From NCBI GenBank assembly GCA_963695645.1, contig CAVOHC010000017.1, forward strand, positions 310,001-374,000: a stretch of 64,000 nt of DNA, in the 5' to 3' direction. A program made the translations under genes and the position numbers. This DNA comes from DATBGO01 sp963695645. GTDB taxonomy: Bacteria > Actinomycetota > Actinomycetes > Streptosporangiales > Streptosporangiaceae. How positions within the stretch are numbered: the stretch's first letter is position 1; each line of letters begins with the position of its first letter. Below the pieces are notes generated by a model. The model searched no databases and was not told the origin of the DNA. It saw nothing but the letters and a program-made list of their open reading frames with translations. Of the stretch, positions 56,232 through 64,000 are shown piece by piece.

Positions 56232-57494
56232 TCAGCGGCTGACCGCGACAAGCTCGGGACGCAGGCACGTCTGCCCCGACAGGCCTGATCCGCTTGTTGA
56301 CGCGGTTCCAAGCTCAGCGCAGGAGGACAGCAGCACGGTGCTGCTTTCCGGGTTGGCACTGCCGCCAATTCCGGACAGATCCACGAAATAGTGCGGCCAC
56401 GGCAATGGCGGCGTGGTCCAGACGACCCGCCGTGCCGCTATGGCGTATCCCCAGGCATCACCAGCCGCGCCCAGGTCGAGACCGACGGCGGTGCCGCCCC
56501 TTATCCCGTAAAGGCCAGGGGAACCCGGCGCGGACATGCGCGCGATGCGTATCCCGGTCTGCGGATCGATCCCGGCAAGCCCGCTGCGGCTTGTGACATA
56601 CAGCGCGTTATTTTCGGAGTCGACGGTCTCCGGGGTACCGCGCCGTTGCCACAGCAGCTGCCCCGTCTCGCCGCCGTATGCGGCAAGGCCGTCGGCACCC
56701 GAGAAGAGCACCACGCCGTCGAACGCCCCGCTGAGCGTCCCGGCAAACTGGCCGTCGGCCGGGCGGATCATTTGCTCGGCACCTGTCTTCAGGCTGATCC
56801 GGCGCAGCGCGGTGACTGGCGCGGTGCCGAGGTAGCCGCCTGCGGCAACGGTGACATACAGCTCGCCCTGGTCGGCCCGCCACGCCTGCGGGACCGGCCC
56901 GGTGGGCCTGTTCCATATCGCCTTGCCGGTCGCATTGTCATAGCTGGTCACCGACGTCGGGCCCACCACGACCGTGCCTGCGGTGTCCGCTGCCACCGCG
57001 CCGCCATAGGCGGCCGCCGGATACCTCCGGATCCGCCGGCCCGTCCGGGCGGCGAGAATCACCTCGGCTCGGGCGGAAACGTCCGCACCGGTGCCGGGGA
57101 AACTCACGCCGACCGTGACCGTGCCTGGCCAGACCCGGACTGACACGATTGACGATCCGGCCGGGAATCCGGTAAGTGCCGCCGTCCACAGCGGCTGCCC
57201 GGTGCTGACACCGAAGGCAGCAACGGTCAACCCGAAGCCGATGGCGGCCACCCGGCTGCCCGCCGCCGCATACGCCTCGCCCTGGCTGGGCACCGTTCCG
57301 GTAATGCCGCCCGCAGCGGTCCACGACCCGGGCAGCAACCGGACCCAGCGGATCGTCCCGGCGGAGCTGCAGCGGCCGGCGCACGAGTGCGACGCTGACC
57401 CGATGGCGTGACCCGGGATGAGCGCGGCCGCCGCAAGTACGGCGGCCAGCAGGCCACGCCGCACCCACGTCGGTGAACCGCGCGCTACCCTCAT
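56232..57494 (-). CDS. Secreted PQQ-like beta-propeller protein
   Basis: 420 aa from ATG 57494. A signal peptide (RRGLLAAVLAAAALIPGHAIG) precedes repeated blades with the pattern SYDNATGKAIWNRPTGP, AAYGGETGQLLWQRRG and VGVSTGQPLW-like motifs, as in PQQ/BamB-type propellers. Two Cys pairs near the ends (SHSCAGRC, SSCAEL-QTC) may form disulfides. No lipobox or enzyme residues are clear, so a structural or binding role outside the membrane is likely. A 22-bp tandem repeat lies just upstream. Confidence 0.78.
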   Translation of the reverse strand: MRVARGSPTWVRRGLLAAVLAAAALIPGHAIGSASHSCAGRCSSAGTIRWVRLLPGSWTAAGGITGTVPSQGEAYAAAGSRVAAIGFGLTVAAFGVSTGQPLWTAALTGFPAGSSIVSVRVWPGTVTVGVSFPGTGADVSARAEVILAARTGRRIRRYPAAAYGGAVAADTAGTVVVGPTSVTSYDNATGKAIWNRPTGPVPQAWRADQGELYVTVAAGGYLGTAPVTALRRISLKTGAEQMIRPADGQFAGTLSGAFDGVVLFSGADGLAAYGGETGQLLWQRRGTPETVDSENNALYVTSRSGLAGIDPQTGIRIARMSAPGSPGLYGIRGGTAVGLDLGAAGDAWGYAIAARRVVWTTPPLPWPHYFVDLSGIGGSANPESSTVLLSSCAELGTASTSGSGLSGQTCLRPELVAVSR

Positions 57495-57549
57495 GCCTGC
57501 ACAGGATCCTCTCTGCCGACGACCTACCCCCGGCCTGCCGATGCTGGCT

Positions 57550-57627
57550 TCCCGCCGCCCGTACCGGCATGTCCCGCCGCCCGTACCGGCATGTCCCGCC
57601 GCCCGTACCGGCATCTCCCGCCGCCCG
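57550..57627. repeat. 22-bp tandem repeat (3.5 copies)
   Basis: Unit TCCCGCCGCCCGTACCGGCA plus TG, three near-perfect copies and a half, in the leader of the propeller gene. Confidence 0.85.
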
Positions 57628-57719
57628 TCCGCCGCGGCCACTGTGTTGGGCAACCACCGTAGCGGTAGTCTGCAGGCCGCGGTGCGGGACAAGCCCGCCA
57701 GGCTACTGCTACCACCCGG

Positions 57720-57744
57720 CATTGTCCCGGGATACCAGACAATG
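57720..57744. promoter_or_regulatory. Inverted repeat, candidate operator
   Basis: CATTGTC and GACAATG form perfect 7-bp arms with an 11-nt spacer, about 95 bp before the PEBP start. The size fits a dimeric repressor site. No regulator gene is adjacent. Confidence 0.4.
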
Positions 57745-57772
57745 TCCGCGCGCCGCCTTGAGTAGCGTGGGC

Positions 57773-57818
57773 ATCGCCACCCGGCCAGAACGAGAATCGC
57801 CACCCGGCCAGAACGAGA
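57773..57818. repeat. 23-bp direct repeat, two copies
   Basis: Two adjacent perfect copies of a 23-bp unit beginning ATCGCCACCCGGCCAGAACG, ending about 20 bp before the PEBP start. Confidence 0.8.
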
Positions 57819-57839
57819 ACAACAACAATGGAGGAACCC

Positions 57840-58376
57840 ATGACCGAGCGGGCACCGCTGCCGTACGAATTCCTGCCGAAGGTGCCGTCCTTCACGGTGC
57901 AGAGCGACGACGTCAGCAACGACGAGCAGCTGAGCAACGCTCAGGTGTACAACGGGTTCGGTGTGAGCGGCGAGAACGTGTCACCGCACCTGCGCTGGCA
58001 CGGCTTCCCTGACGAGACCAGGGGATTCGCCGTGACCTGCTTCGACCCTGACGCGCCGACCGGATCGGGCTTCTGGCATTGGCTGGTCCTTGACATCCCG
58101 GCAGCCGTGACCGAACTGCGAAGCGGGGCGGGCAGCAGCGATCACTCTGGACTGCCTGCGGGAGCGTTCTCGGTCCGTAACGACTTCGGCACCAAGGACT
58201 TCGGCGGCGCCGCGCCGCCTGAGGGCGACCCGCCACACCGGTACGTCTTCGCCGTGCACGCTTTGGACACCGACTCGCTGGGGATCGATTCTGACGTATC
58301 CCCTGCGGTGGCCGGCTTCAACCTGAGGTTCCACACCATCGCGAGGGCCATCATCGCTCCGGTGTACGGCTACTAA
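57840..58376 (+). CDS. YbhB/YbcL (PEBP) family protein
   Basis: 178 aa, normal for bacterial PEBP/Raf-kinase-inhibitor-like proteins. VSPHLRWHGFPDETRGFAVT, FDPDAPTGSGFWHWLVLDIP (DPDAP and the ligand-pocket WHW) and GGAAPPEGDPPHRYVFAVHA are the conserved blocks. ATG 57840 was chosen because GGAGG lies 5 nt before it; the ATG at 57828 is part of that ribosome site. No signal peptide. Function in bacteria is mostly unknown, perhaps ligand binding. Confidence 0.9.
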   Translation: MTERAPLPYEFLPKVPSFTVQSDDVSNDEQLSNAQVYNGFGVSGENVSPHLRWHGFPDETRGFAVTCFDPDAPTGSGFWHWLVLDIPAAVTELRSGAGSSDHSGLPAGAFSVRNDFGTKDFGGAAPPEGDPPHRYVFAVHALDTDSLGIDSDVSPAVAGFNLRFHTIARAIIAPVYGY

Positions 58377-58468
58377 AAGCCCGGCCCGCCGCAGCCGGCT
58401 GCCGCCGGTCTGAGCGGCCCGGCGATGACATGACGGCCAGCCACGTCCAGCGACGTAAGGGAGACCAG

Positions 58469-58873
58469 ATGCCGCTCGACCAGGACACCATCCGTCTCGC
58501 GAAGGGCGCTAACCTCGCCACCGTGGTGACCCTGATGCCGGACGGCCAGCCCCAGGCCTTGCTGACCTGGGTCGACACCGACGGTGAGCATCTGCTCGTC
58601 AACACCGAGCCGCAGCGTCAGCGGGTGAAGAACGTCAGCAGGGATCCGCGGATCACGGTGCTCATCCATGCCGCGGATAATCCATGGGACTGGTCGGAGG
58701 TCCGGGGCCGGGTAGTCGCGACTACTACCGGCGCCGAGGCACGCGATCACATCGACCAGCTGTCCCGCAAGTACCTCGGCAAGGACTACGGCAACCCGAT
58801 CGGTCCGCACGGCCGGGTGATCCTTACTATCGCCGCCGACAAGATAAACACGCCCAGGGCAATGGGACGCTAA
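58469..58873 (+). CDS. PPOX-class flavin/F420-binding oxidoreductase
   Basis: 134 aa split beta-barrel protein of the pyridoxamine-phosphate-oxidase superfamily. LATVVTLMPDGQPQALLTWVD and VNTEPQRQRVKNVSRDPRITVLI match actinobacterial F420-dependent members, which reduce quinones or other small molecules. ATG 58469 has GGGAG 5 nt upstream. It lies 92 bp after the PEBP gene in the same direction, so an operon is possible. Confidence 0.85.
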   Translation: MPLDQDTIRLAKGANLATVVTLMPDGQPQALLTWVDTDGEHLLVNTEPQRQRVKNVSRDPRITVLIHAADNPWDWSEVRGRVVATTTGAEARDHIDQLSRKYLGKDYGNPIGPHGRVILTIAADKINTPRAMGR

Positions 58874-58891
58874 CTACTGCGTGGCCGGCAC

Positions 58892-59013
58892 CGTTCAGCC
58901 CGCTCCGTCGGTTCAGCCCGCTCCGTCCGATCCGGTGCGCTCCGTGCGGTCCGTGCGGTCCGTGCGGTCTGTGCGGTGCGGTCCGTGCGGTCCGTGCGGT
59001 CTGTGGGCTCCGG
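58892..59013. repeat. 9-bp GTGCGGTCC-type tandem repeat
   Basis: Two copies of a GTTCAGCCCGCTCCGTC-like unit lead into about nine units of GTGCGGTCC with small variants. All are out of any supported gene. Confidence 0.8.
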
Positions 59014-59178
59014 CCGTTCGGCGCGTTCCGTCCCCTCCGTCCCCCAGGCTGGCCAGCACCTGCCGTTCGCGCTCCGGGTCGAGGCCATGAGCCGGGCGGC
59101 CGGGACGCTCCGCCGGGTAACCTTCAGCCTGCCTCATGCCGGCCACTATGCCCGTTCGGACGACGCGATGTTCCTTCA

Positions 59179-59247
59179 CGCTGAGTCCGGTCACGGCTGA
59201 GTCCGGGTCACCGCTGAGTCCGGGTCACCGCTGAGTTCAGTCACGGC
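59179..59247. repeat. 17-bp tandem repeat (4 units)
   Basis: Units near CGCTGAGTCCGGGTCAC, four copies with the first and last variant. No coding role is seen. Confidence 0.8.
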
Positions 59248-59347
59248 TTGCACCCGCCGGGGGGCCGGAGGGGGGTGCGAGACTGACGCCGCTGCCCGTT
59301 TCACTCTGCATCCCCTCCCCCGGCGGGACGGACGGGAAGGACGCGCC

Positions 59348-60100
59348 ATGGCCCGCTCCCCCTTCGACCAGGTTGCCGATGCCTACGACGCGGCCCGGCC
59401 GTCGTACCCGGACGCCATCTATGACCAGCTAGAGCGAGCCGCAGGACCGCTCGCTGGCCAGCTGGTACTCGAAGGCGGCGCCGGAACCGGCATCGCGACG
59501 CGGCAGCTGGCCGACCGCGGTGCCCGGATGATCGCTGTCGATCTGGGCGAACGGATGCTCCGTCGTGCCCTGGCCCATAGCCCGGGCCTGTGCTGCCTCA
59601 TAGCGGACGGCAACATGATGCCGTTGCGGGCCGGGTCTATCGATCTCGCCTGCTTCGCCCAGTCATGGCACTGGTTCGATCCCGGCCGGGCCTGCGCGGA
59701 GGTTGGCCGGGTACTGAGGCCAGGCGGTCACTGGGCGGCCTGGTGGAATCGCGCCGCCGCCGATGACGAGGACTGGTTCGCCGACTACCAGGCGGTCCTG
59801 GCCGCGACCTGTCCCGGTTACGAGAGACGCTGGCATCAGGATGCTGACTGGGCAGCCGAGCCGATCGCCGCTACCGGGCTGTTCGAGCCAGGCACGTGCT
59901 TCGTCGCGCGGTGGACGAGGACACTGCGGACCAGTGAGTGGCTGACCGAGGAGCGGAGCAAATCGTACGTGGCCGAGCTGGATCCCCCCCATCGTGACCG
60001 GTTGCTGGCACAGATCAGCGACATCATCGGCACGCGGTTCCGTGACGGCCAGATGTCGGTTCCTTACCGGACCAGGCTGTGGCTGGCCCGCCGACGCTGA
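59348..60100 (+). CDS. Class I SAM-dependent methyltransferase
   Basis: 250 aa. FDQVADAYDAARPSYPDAIY at the start, motif I VLEGGAGTGIATRQLADRG (about 40-58; Glu in place of the usual D/E-xGxG), motif II MIAVDLGERML, and VGRVLRPGGHW are typical of the UbiE/Methyltransf_11 group. Substrate unknown. No operon partner: the next gene runs the opposite way. Confidence in the family is high. Confidence 0.9.
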   Translation: MARSPFDQVADAYDAARPSYPDAIYDQLERAAGPLAGQLVLEGGAGTGIATRQLADRGARMIAVDLGERMLRRALAHSPGLCCLIADGNMMPLRAGSIDLACFAQSWHWFDPGRACAEVGRVLRPGGHWAAWWNRAAADDEDWFADYQAVLAATCPGYERRWHQDADWAAEPIAATGLFEPGTCFVARWTRTLRTSEWLTEERSKSYVAELDPPHRDRLLAQISDIIGTRFRDGQMSVPYRTRLWLARRR

Positions 60101-60130
60101 TCCGCCGCGCGGCCGCGGGGCTGACCGCCG

Positions 60131-60598
60131 CTATTCGGCCACGGCCCGGTAGCCACCGGCGCCGGTGCCGAATGCGATGCCATAGATGAGGGCATGCAGC
60201 CGCCGTTGCTGCTCAAGCAGGCCCGGGAGCCGCTCCGGCGTGATCTCTGCCATCTCCAACAGGTCGAACCTGATGTCCGCGATCACTTCGGCCATCCCGG
60301 CGACGAGTTCTCCCGCGTTGGTCAGACCCTCAAGATCACGATCAGCGCGGCCGATGATCTCAGCTCTGACCAGCAGGTCAGCGATCTCCTGCGAGCAGCC
60401 GAGCCCAGCCTCGATCAGATCGCTCCACCTGCGGCAGATCCTCCGCAGGCCGGTCGCTGACCGGTATCCAACGAAAATCGACTCCCACTGCCGGGTGATG
60501 AATTCGGCCCAGCCCAGCAAGCCCAGTTCGTCGGAATCGTGATCGTACACGGCAGGAACCCTACTGCCGTCGGCCACCAGATGGCACCAGCGTCGCAA
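60131..60598 (-). CDS. Hypothetical protein
   Basis: Up to 155 aa from TTG 60598; GTG 60550 (AGTAGGG upstream) gives 140 aa and is equally likely. The product is helical and amphipathic, with LLGWAEFITRQWESIFVGYR and a long charged helix (EMAEITPERLPGLLEQQRRL). No signal or TM segment. I do not recognise the family. Amino-acid composition is protein-like and the opposite frames are less so, which supports coding. Confidence 0.5.
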   Translation of the reverse strand: MRRWCHLVADGSRVPAVYDHDSDELGLLGWAEFITRQWESIFVGYRSATGLRRICRRWSDLIEAGLGCSQEIADLLVRAEIIGRADRDLEGLTNAGELVAGMAEVIADIRFDLLEMAEITPERLPGLLEQQRRLHALIYGIAFGTGAGGYRAVAE

Positions 60599-60852
60599 CG
60601 TGCTCGCCGCACCTGTCCCCGGATGGCCTGGAGCTTAGCGAGAGCCGTCATTCAGCCAGCATTCAGAAACCTTCGCTTTCATGGGACCGGCAACGCGGCA
60701 TCGTCACAAGCCGGCGCGCCATAACATTGCTTCCGGCGGCGCAACCGCCAACACAGCGCGCGCCGGGCCAGCCCCGGGCGGCGTAGCCCGGACCGGACTG
60801 CGGCGCCTCGCGTGGTAAGGCCAGGCAGGCCGGGAAGGGTAAGGCAGGCAGC

Positions 60853-61758
60853 ATGGGCAAGGCGGAGCGGAACCGGCGGCAGAGCGCCCAGGAGAAGATT
60901 GCGGCCCAGCGGGCCGCCGCCCGCCGCGCCGAACGCCGCAGGCAGGGACTCATCGCGGGCGGCAGCGTTATTGCGGTCATCGCGATAGTTGTCGCGTTTG
61001 TCCTAGTAAAGACCCTGAGCAAGTCATCGGGCACGGCCGCCGACCCGGCTTCAGGCTCGACACTGGCCGCCAGCGTCGTGCACAACGTGACCGCGGTCCC
61101 CGCCAGCGCCCTGGACGCCGTAGGTACCGGCAGCACTTACAAGGGAGCAGTCCAGCGAATCCCTGGCGGCACCCTGCTGAAATCGGGCGGTAAGCCGGAG
61201 GTCGTCTACGTAGGCGCGGAGTACTGCCCGTATTGCGCAGCCGAGCGGTGGGCGATGACGATCGCGCTTAGCCGGTTCGGCACCTTCTCCGGGCTGCATG
61301 GCATCCACTCCGCGCCGTCGCCGGAGGTGTACCCGAGCACGCCCACGCTGACCTTCTACAAATCCACGTATACCAGCAAATACCTGGTCTTTTCCGCAAT
61401 CGAGCAGCAGACCGTGACTCACACGGCGCTACAGAGCCTGACCTCACTGGACAACCAGCTGATGGCTAAGTACGACGTGCCCCCGTACGTACCGAGCTCG
61501 CAGTACGACGGGTCCTTCCCGTTCGTCGATTTCGGCAACAAGTACGTGATCGACGGCGCTAGCTACAGCCCGCAAGTACTGGCCGGAGCGACCTGGAGCC
61601 AGGTGGCGGCGGCGCTCAACAATCCGTCGAGCCCGATTGCTAAGGGCGTCGACGGCGCTGCCAACCTGATCACAGCTGCGATCTGCAAGACTACGAATAA
61701 CCAGCCGGCCAATGTCTGCACCTCAGCCGGAGTCACGGCGGCGAACGGGGCACTCTGA
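60853..61758 (+). CDS. DUF929 thioredoxin-like membrane protein (copy 1)
   Basis: 301 aa. A basic cytoplasmic start of about 30 residues, TM helix 33-52, then an extracytoplasmic domain with a CPYC motif at 125-128 (VVYVGAEYCPYCAAERW), the position of the thioredoxin active site. FPFVDFGNKYVIDGA marks the rest of the DUF929 fold. It overlaps the VKOR gene by one base (TGATG). By analogy with DsbA it is likely to introduce or shuffle disulfides in exported proteins, re-oxidised by the VKOR partner. Confidence 0.88.
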   Translation: MGKAERNRRQSAQEKIAAQRAAARRAERRRQGLIAGGSVIAVIAIVVAFVLVKTLSKSSGTAADPASGSTLAASVVHNVTAVPASALDAVGTGSTYKGAVQRIPGGTLLKSGGKPEVVYVGAEYCPYCAAERWAMTIALSRFGTFSGLHGIHSAPSPEVYPSTPTLTFYKSTYTSKYLVFSAIEQQTVTHTALQSLTSLDNQLMAKYDVPPYVPSSQYDGSFPFVDFGNKYVIDGASYSPQVLAGATWSQVAAALNNPSSPIAKGVDGAANLITAAICKTTNNQPANVCTSAGVTAANGAL

Positions 61759-62645
61759 TGGCCAGCCAGAAGCAGGGTCGCGGCACGACCGGCCAGCAGG
61801 GATCCAGTCGACAGTCTGGATCTGGTTCTAAGGCCGACCGCCCCACGGGCGCTGGCAGATCAGGGACCGCGGCTCCTGGCACGCGGGCCGGCACCCCGGC
61901 CGACGCCAGCAGCGGTCGCGGCAGCGAGCCCGGCAGTCCTCGCGGCGGCTCAGCCAATCGCGGCGGCTCAGGCGGCGGCTCAGCCAGTCGCGGCGGCTCA
62001 GCCAGTCGCGGCAGCGCATCCAATCGGGCCGGGCGACCGGGCGGCCCGGATAGGCCAGCCAACGGCGCCCGGGGCCAGGGCCAGCAGCGGCCCGGCCAGG
62101 CCACCGCCGCGACGTTGTCCCAAAACGACCTTTGGCCGGCCGGCGCCCCTCGGCCAGCCGCATCTCGCTGGCTCCAGCTGACCACGCTGATCCTCTCGCT
62201 GGCCGGCCTCGGCGTGTCGATCTACCTGACGATCGCCCACTACACGAGTTCGACAATCCTCGCCTGCCCCAGCAACAGCTTCATCAACTGCGGCGAGGTA
62301 ACGACCAGCTCGCAGTCGATCATCTTCGGGATCTTCCCGGTGGCGGTGCTCGGCCTCGCGTTCTACGTGTTCATGGTCGCGATCAACTCTCCCTGGGCGT
62401 GGCGATCTGATTTCGCGCCGATTCCCCGGCTCCGGCTGGGCGGCACTTCCATCACGATCCGCTGGATCCGCCTGGGCGTCGTCATAACCGGCATGGCGTT
62501 CGTGCTCTACCTCGTCTACGCGGAACTTATCGAAATCGGCAGAATCTGCGAATACTGTACGGCAGTGCATATCATCACGTTCGCGCTATTCGCGCTGATC
62601 GTGTTCGACGCGTCGTTCCGGAGCGGCGCGACCGCCCGCCGCTAG
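61758..62645 (+). CDS. Vitamin K epoxide reductase (VKOR) family protein
   Basis: 295 aa. The first 135 residues are a disordered Gly/Ser/Arg/Ala repeat region, unusually long. Four TM helices follow (about 140-160, 185-208, 235-257, 268-285). Cys170 and Cys178 (ACPSNSFINCGEV) form the shuttle pair and Cys264-x-x-Cys267 (GRICEYCTAVH) the redox site near quinone. In actinobacteria VKOR takes the place of DsbB, re-oxidising a thioredoxin-like partner. Flanked by two DUF929 genes, it has two candidate partners. Confidence 0.9.
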   Translation: MASQKQGRGTTGQQGSSRQSGSGSKADRPTGAGRSGTAAPGTRAGTPADASSGRGSEPGSPRGGSANRGGSGGGSASRGGSASRGSASNRAGRPGGPDRPANGARGQGQQRPGQATAATLSQNDLWPAGAPRPAASRWLQLTTLILSLAGLGVSIYLTIAHYTSSTILACPSNSFINCGEVTTSSQSIIFGIFPVAVLGLAFYVFMVAINSPWAWRSDFAPIPRLRLGGTSITIRWIRLGVVITGMAFVLYLVYAELIEIGRICEYCTAVHIITFALFALIVFDASFRSGATARR

Positions 62646-62698
62646 CCTTGCCACAGCAGGACCAGAAGGAACGATAGGCAACCTAGTTAGGCATATAG

Positions 62699-63589
62699 AT
62701 GAGCAAGGCCGACCGGAACAGGCAGCAGGCGGCCAGGGAACGGATCGCCGCCCAGCGCGCCGCCGCGCGAAAGGCTGAGATCCGCAACCGGACGCTGCTG
62801 GCCGGCGGCAGCGTCCTCGTTGTCGTCGCTATCGTGGTGGCCTTCATCGTCATTAAGGCGGCTGGCGGGTCGCCCAAGGCGGCGGCCGGCTCCCCCACCG
62901 GCACTCCGCTGCCTGCCAGTGTGAACCGGCAGATCACCGGCGTGCCGGTCAGCACGCTGGCCAAGGTGGGCGCGGGCACCTGGTACCCCGGAACCATTGA
63001 GCCGATCACCGGGGCGGCGCTGACCAGCGGGGGCAAACCCGAGGTGCTTTATGTCGGAGCAGAATACTGCCCGTTCTGCGCGACCGAGCGGTGGGCGATG
63101 ACGGTGGCGCTGAGCAGGTTCGGGACGTTCTCGCCATTGCATGGCATTCATTCGTCCCCAACTGACACCCCGGCGAGTATCCCTACTGTGACTTTCTACA
63201 AATCCACGTACTCGAGCAAGTACCTGACTTTTACACCGGTCGAGGTGCAGAAGGTGGACCGCTCGCCGCTTCAGCAGCTCACCGCCGAGCAGCAGGCGCT
63301 GCAGGCAACCTATGACGTCCCGCCGAGGACCAGCACGGCGGGCTCGATACCGTTCGTGGACTTCGGTAACAAGTACATGATCGGCGGTGCCACCTACGAC
63401 TATGCCGTCCTGCAGGGCAAGACATGGGCTCAGATCGCCGCTGCCCTGCAAGACCCGTCGACCCCGATCGCCAAGGGCGCGCTCGGCTCGGCCAACATGC
63501 TCACCGCGGCAATCTGCAAGGCCACCGGCAATCAGCCCGCCAGCGTCTGCGCCGCCGCGCCGATTCCCGCGCTCCAGGCCAAGCTATAG
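62699..63589 (+). CDS. DUF929 thioredoxin-like membrane protein (copy 2)
   Basis: 296 aa, same plan as copy 1: basic start, TM helix about 34-53, CPFC motif at 124-127 (VLYVGAEYCPFCATERW), and FVDFGNKYMIGGA. The active-site dipeptide differs (PF here, PY in copy 1), which would shift redox potential, so the two copies may have distinct clients. It is 53 bp after VKOR in the same direction. Confidence 0.88.
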   Translation: MSKADRNRQQAARERIAAQRAAARKAEIRNRTLLAGGSVLVVVAIVVAFIVIKAAGGSPKAAAGSPTGTPLPASVNRQITGVPVSTLAKVGAGTWYPGTIEPITGAALTSGGKPEVLYVGAEYCPFCATERWAMTVALSRFGTFSPLHGIHSSPTDTPASIPTVTFYKSTYSSKYLTFTPVEVQKVDRSPLQQLTAEQQALQATYDVPPRTSTAGSIPFVDFGNKYMIGGATYDYAVLQGKTWAQIAAALQDPSTPIAKGALGSANMLTAAICKATGNQPASVCAAAPIPALQAKL

Positions 63590-63858
63590 CGGCAATGACA
63601 TAGCGCCCGTCGCCTGGGATACGCCGACCCGCAGCGCCGCCGCCCCAAGCCGTGCGGCTCGGGCTGGCTCACTCGGCACAGGTCTAGGCATTGTCTTTCC
63701 GATTGCTCAAGCACTCATGAGCTCGCCGGAGGATCCGGACTCCGCCGCTGGTTGTCCAGCAGTCGCGCGAGCCAGAACCTCCGCGTAGCGCAGTGCCCGC
63801 AGGCTGCCAGGTGAGCCACTCGTCCCGACGATCGCCGGCTGGCCGGGCGGCCTTGGGG
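63590..63858. other. Intergenic region between convergent genes
   Basis: 269 bp between the DUF929 stop and the end of the partial GT39 gene. No gene, repeat or clear terminator hairpin is seen. Confidence 0.5.
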
Positions 63859-64000
63859 TTACTGGCGGGGCGTGTAGCCCGATTGCTGATAGGTGTTGCG
63901 CTCATATTGCCAGACGACGTAGGTTCCCACGCCGATGGGAGGGACTTCGATGCCGTACGGGATGACGGCGATGATGTGGTAGTGGTGATTGCGGCGCAGG
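63859..64000 (-). CDS. 3' end of a fourth GT39/ArnT-like gene (window edge)
   Basis: 46 codons plus stop, entering from the right edge. LRRNHHYHIIAVIPYG and GTYVVWQYERNTYQQSGYTP match the C-termini of GT39 copies B and C (LRQNHHYRVVEVLPYG, GTYVIWRYEPHPSPQSGYEP). It shows that the polysaccharide gene family continues beyond the window, about 18 kb from the other copies. Confidence 0.8.
   Translation of the reverse strand, partial: LRRNHHYHIIAVIPYGIEVPPIGVGTYVVWQYERNTYQQSGYTPRQ

Larger units (their letters stand above)
57495..57839. promoter_or_regulatory. Divergent region between propeller and PEBP genes
   Basis: 345 bp without a gene. Listed separately are a 22-bp tandem repeat (57550-57627), an inverted repeat (57720-57744) and a 23-bp direct repeat (57773-57818). 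Two promoters facing opposite ways are expected here. Confidence 0.5.
58874..59347. other. Repeat-filled intergenic region
   Basis: 474 bp with no convincing gene; open frames here are low-complexity. It contains 9-bp and 17-bp repeats listed separately. The last 80 bp before the methyltransferase include GGACGGGAAGGACGCGCC, which supplies its ribosome site. Confidence 0.6.

Noticed and set aside
58684..59184. Plus-strand frame rich in Cys-Gly-Pro repeats
   Set aside because: It is produced by the 9-bp repeat and overlaps the PPOX gene out of frame; no protein-like features.

Overview
The window is high-GC DNA from an actinobacterium. Signs of this are the many GTG starts, chains of genes with 4-nt ATGA/GTGA overlaps, a SARP/BTAD regulator, LLM- and PPOX-type proteins usually linked to coenzyme F420, DUF929/VKOR and PspC/DUF1707 proteins. 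The genus cannot be told from the sequence. I found no rRNA, tRNA, CRISPR array or transposase.

Left third (4.3-32.8 kb): a large purine-catabolic locus. A minus-strand operon (14341 to 4286) encodes a fused 2Fe-2S/molybdopterin xanthine dehydrogenase-type subunit, an SsnA aminohydrolase, an LLM oxidoreductase, a PyrB-like and a YgeW-like carbamoyltransferase, and two PLP enzymes. Divergent from it, a plus-strand operon (14564 to 20006) carries a YgfM-like FAD subunit, an XdhD/YgfN-like Mo subunit whose ferredoxin domain has lost its cysteines, an XdhC-like chaperone and a YqeB/EF2563-family protein. A second minus-strand operon (32784 to 22445) carries a BMP-family binding lipoprotein, a two-domain ABC ATPase, two permeases, adenine deaminase and a three-subunit xanthine dehydrogenase. 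Together they read as purine import, deamination, hydroxylation, ring opening, decarbamoylation and beta-elimination. This resembles the ygeW-ssnA-ygfM-xdhD purine/urate genes of E. coli and gut anaerobes, but with differences: two carbamoyltransferases, an LLM enzyme, and no YgfK, YgeY, HyuA or carbamate kinase in view. An MMPL transporter lies inside the locus. A BTAD-ATPase regulator and a partial flavin oxidase lie to its left.

Middle (33.2-46.0 kb, plus the last 142 bp): a repeated polysaccharide locus on the minus strand. It has four membrane-anchored GH26-like hydrolases, two cellulose-synthase-like GT2 enzymes, three GT39/ArnT-like multi-membrane glycosyltransferases and the 3' end of a fourth. 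Genes are chained by 4-nt overlaps, in two places through tiny bridging ORFs. A tract of about 548 bp is almost identical between two GT39 genes.

Right third (46.3-63.6 kb): a repeat-rich membrane protein gene apparently broken by one extra G, an acyl-CoA dehydrogenase-like gene behind a 19-bp minisatellite, a PspC/DUF1707 two-component stress module, an MreB-like gene, a phosphoesterase, a DUF3040 protein, a PQQ-type beta-propeller lipoprotein-like gene, PEBP and PPOX proteins, a methyltransferase, and a thiol-redox module (DUF929-VKOR-DUF929). Short tandem repeats occupy many of the intergenic gaps here.
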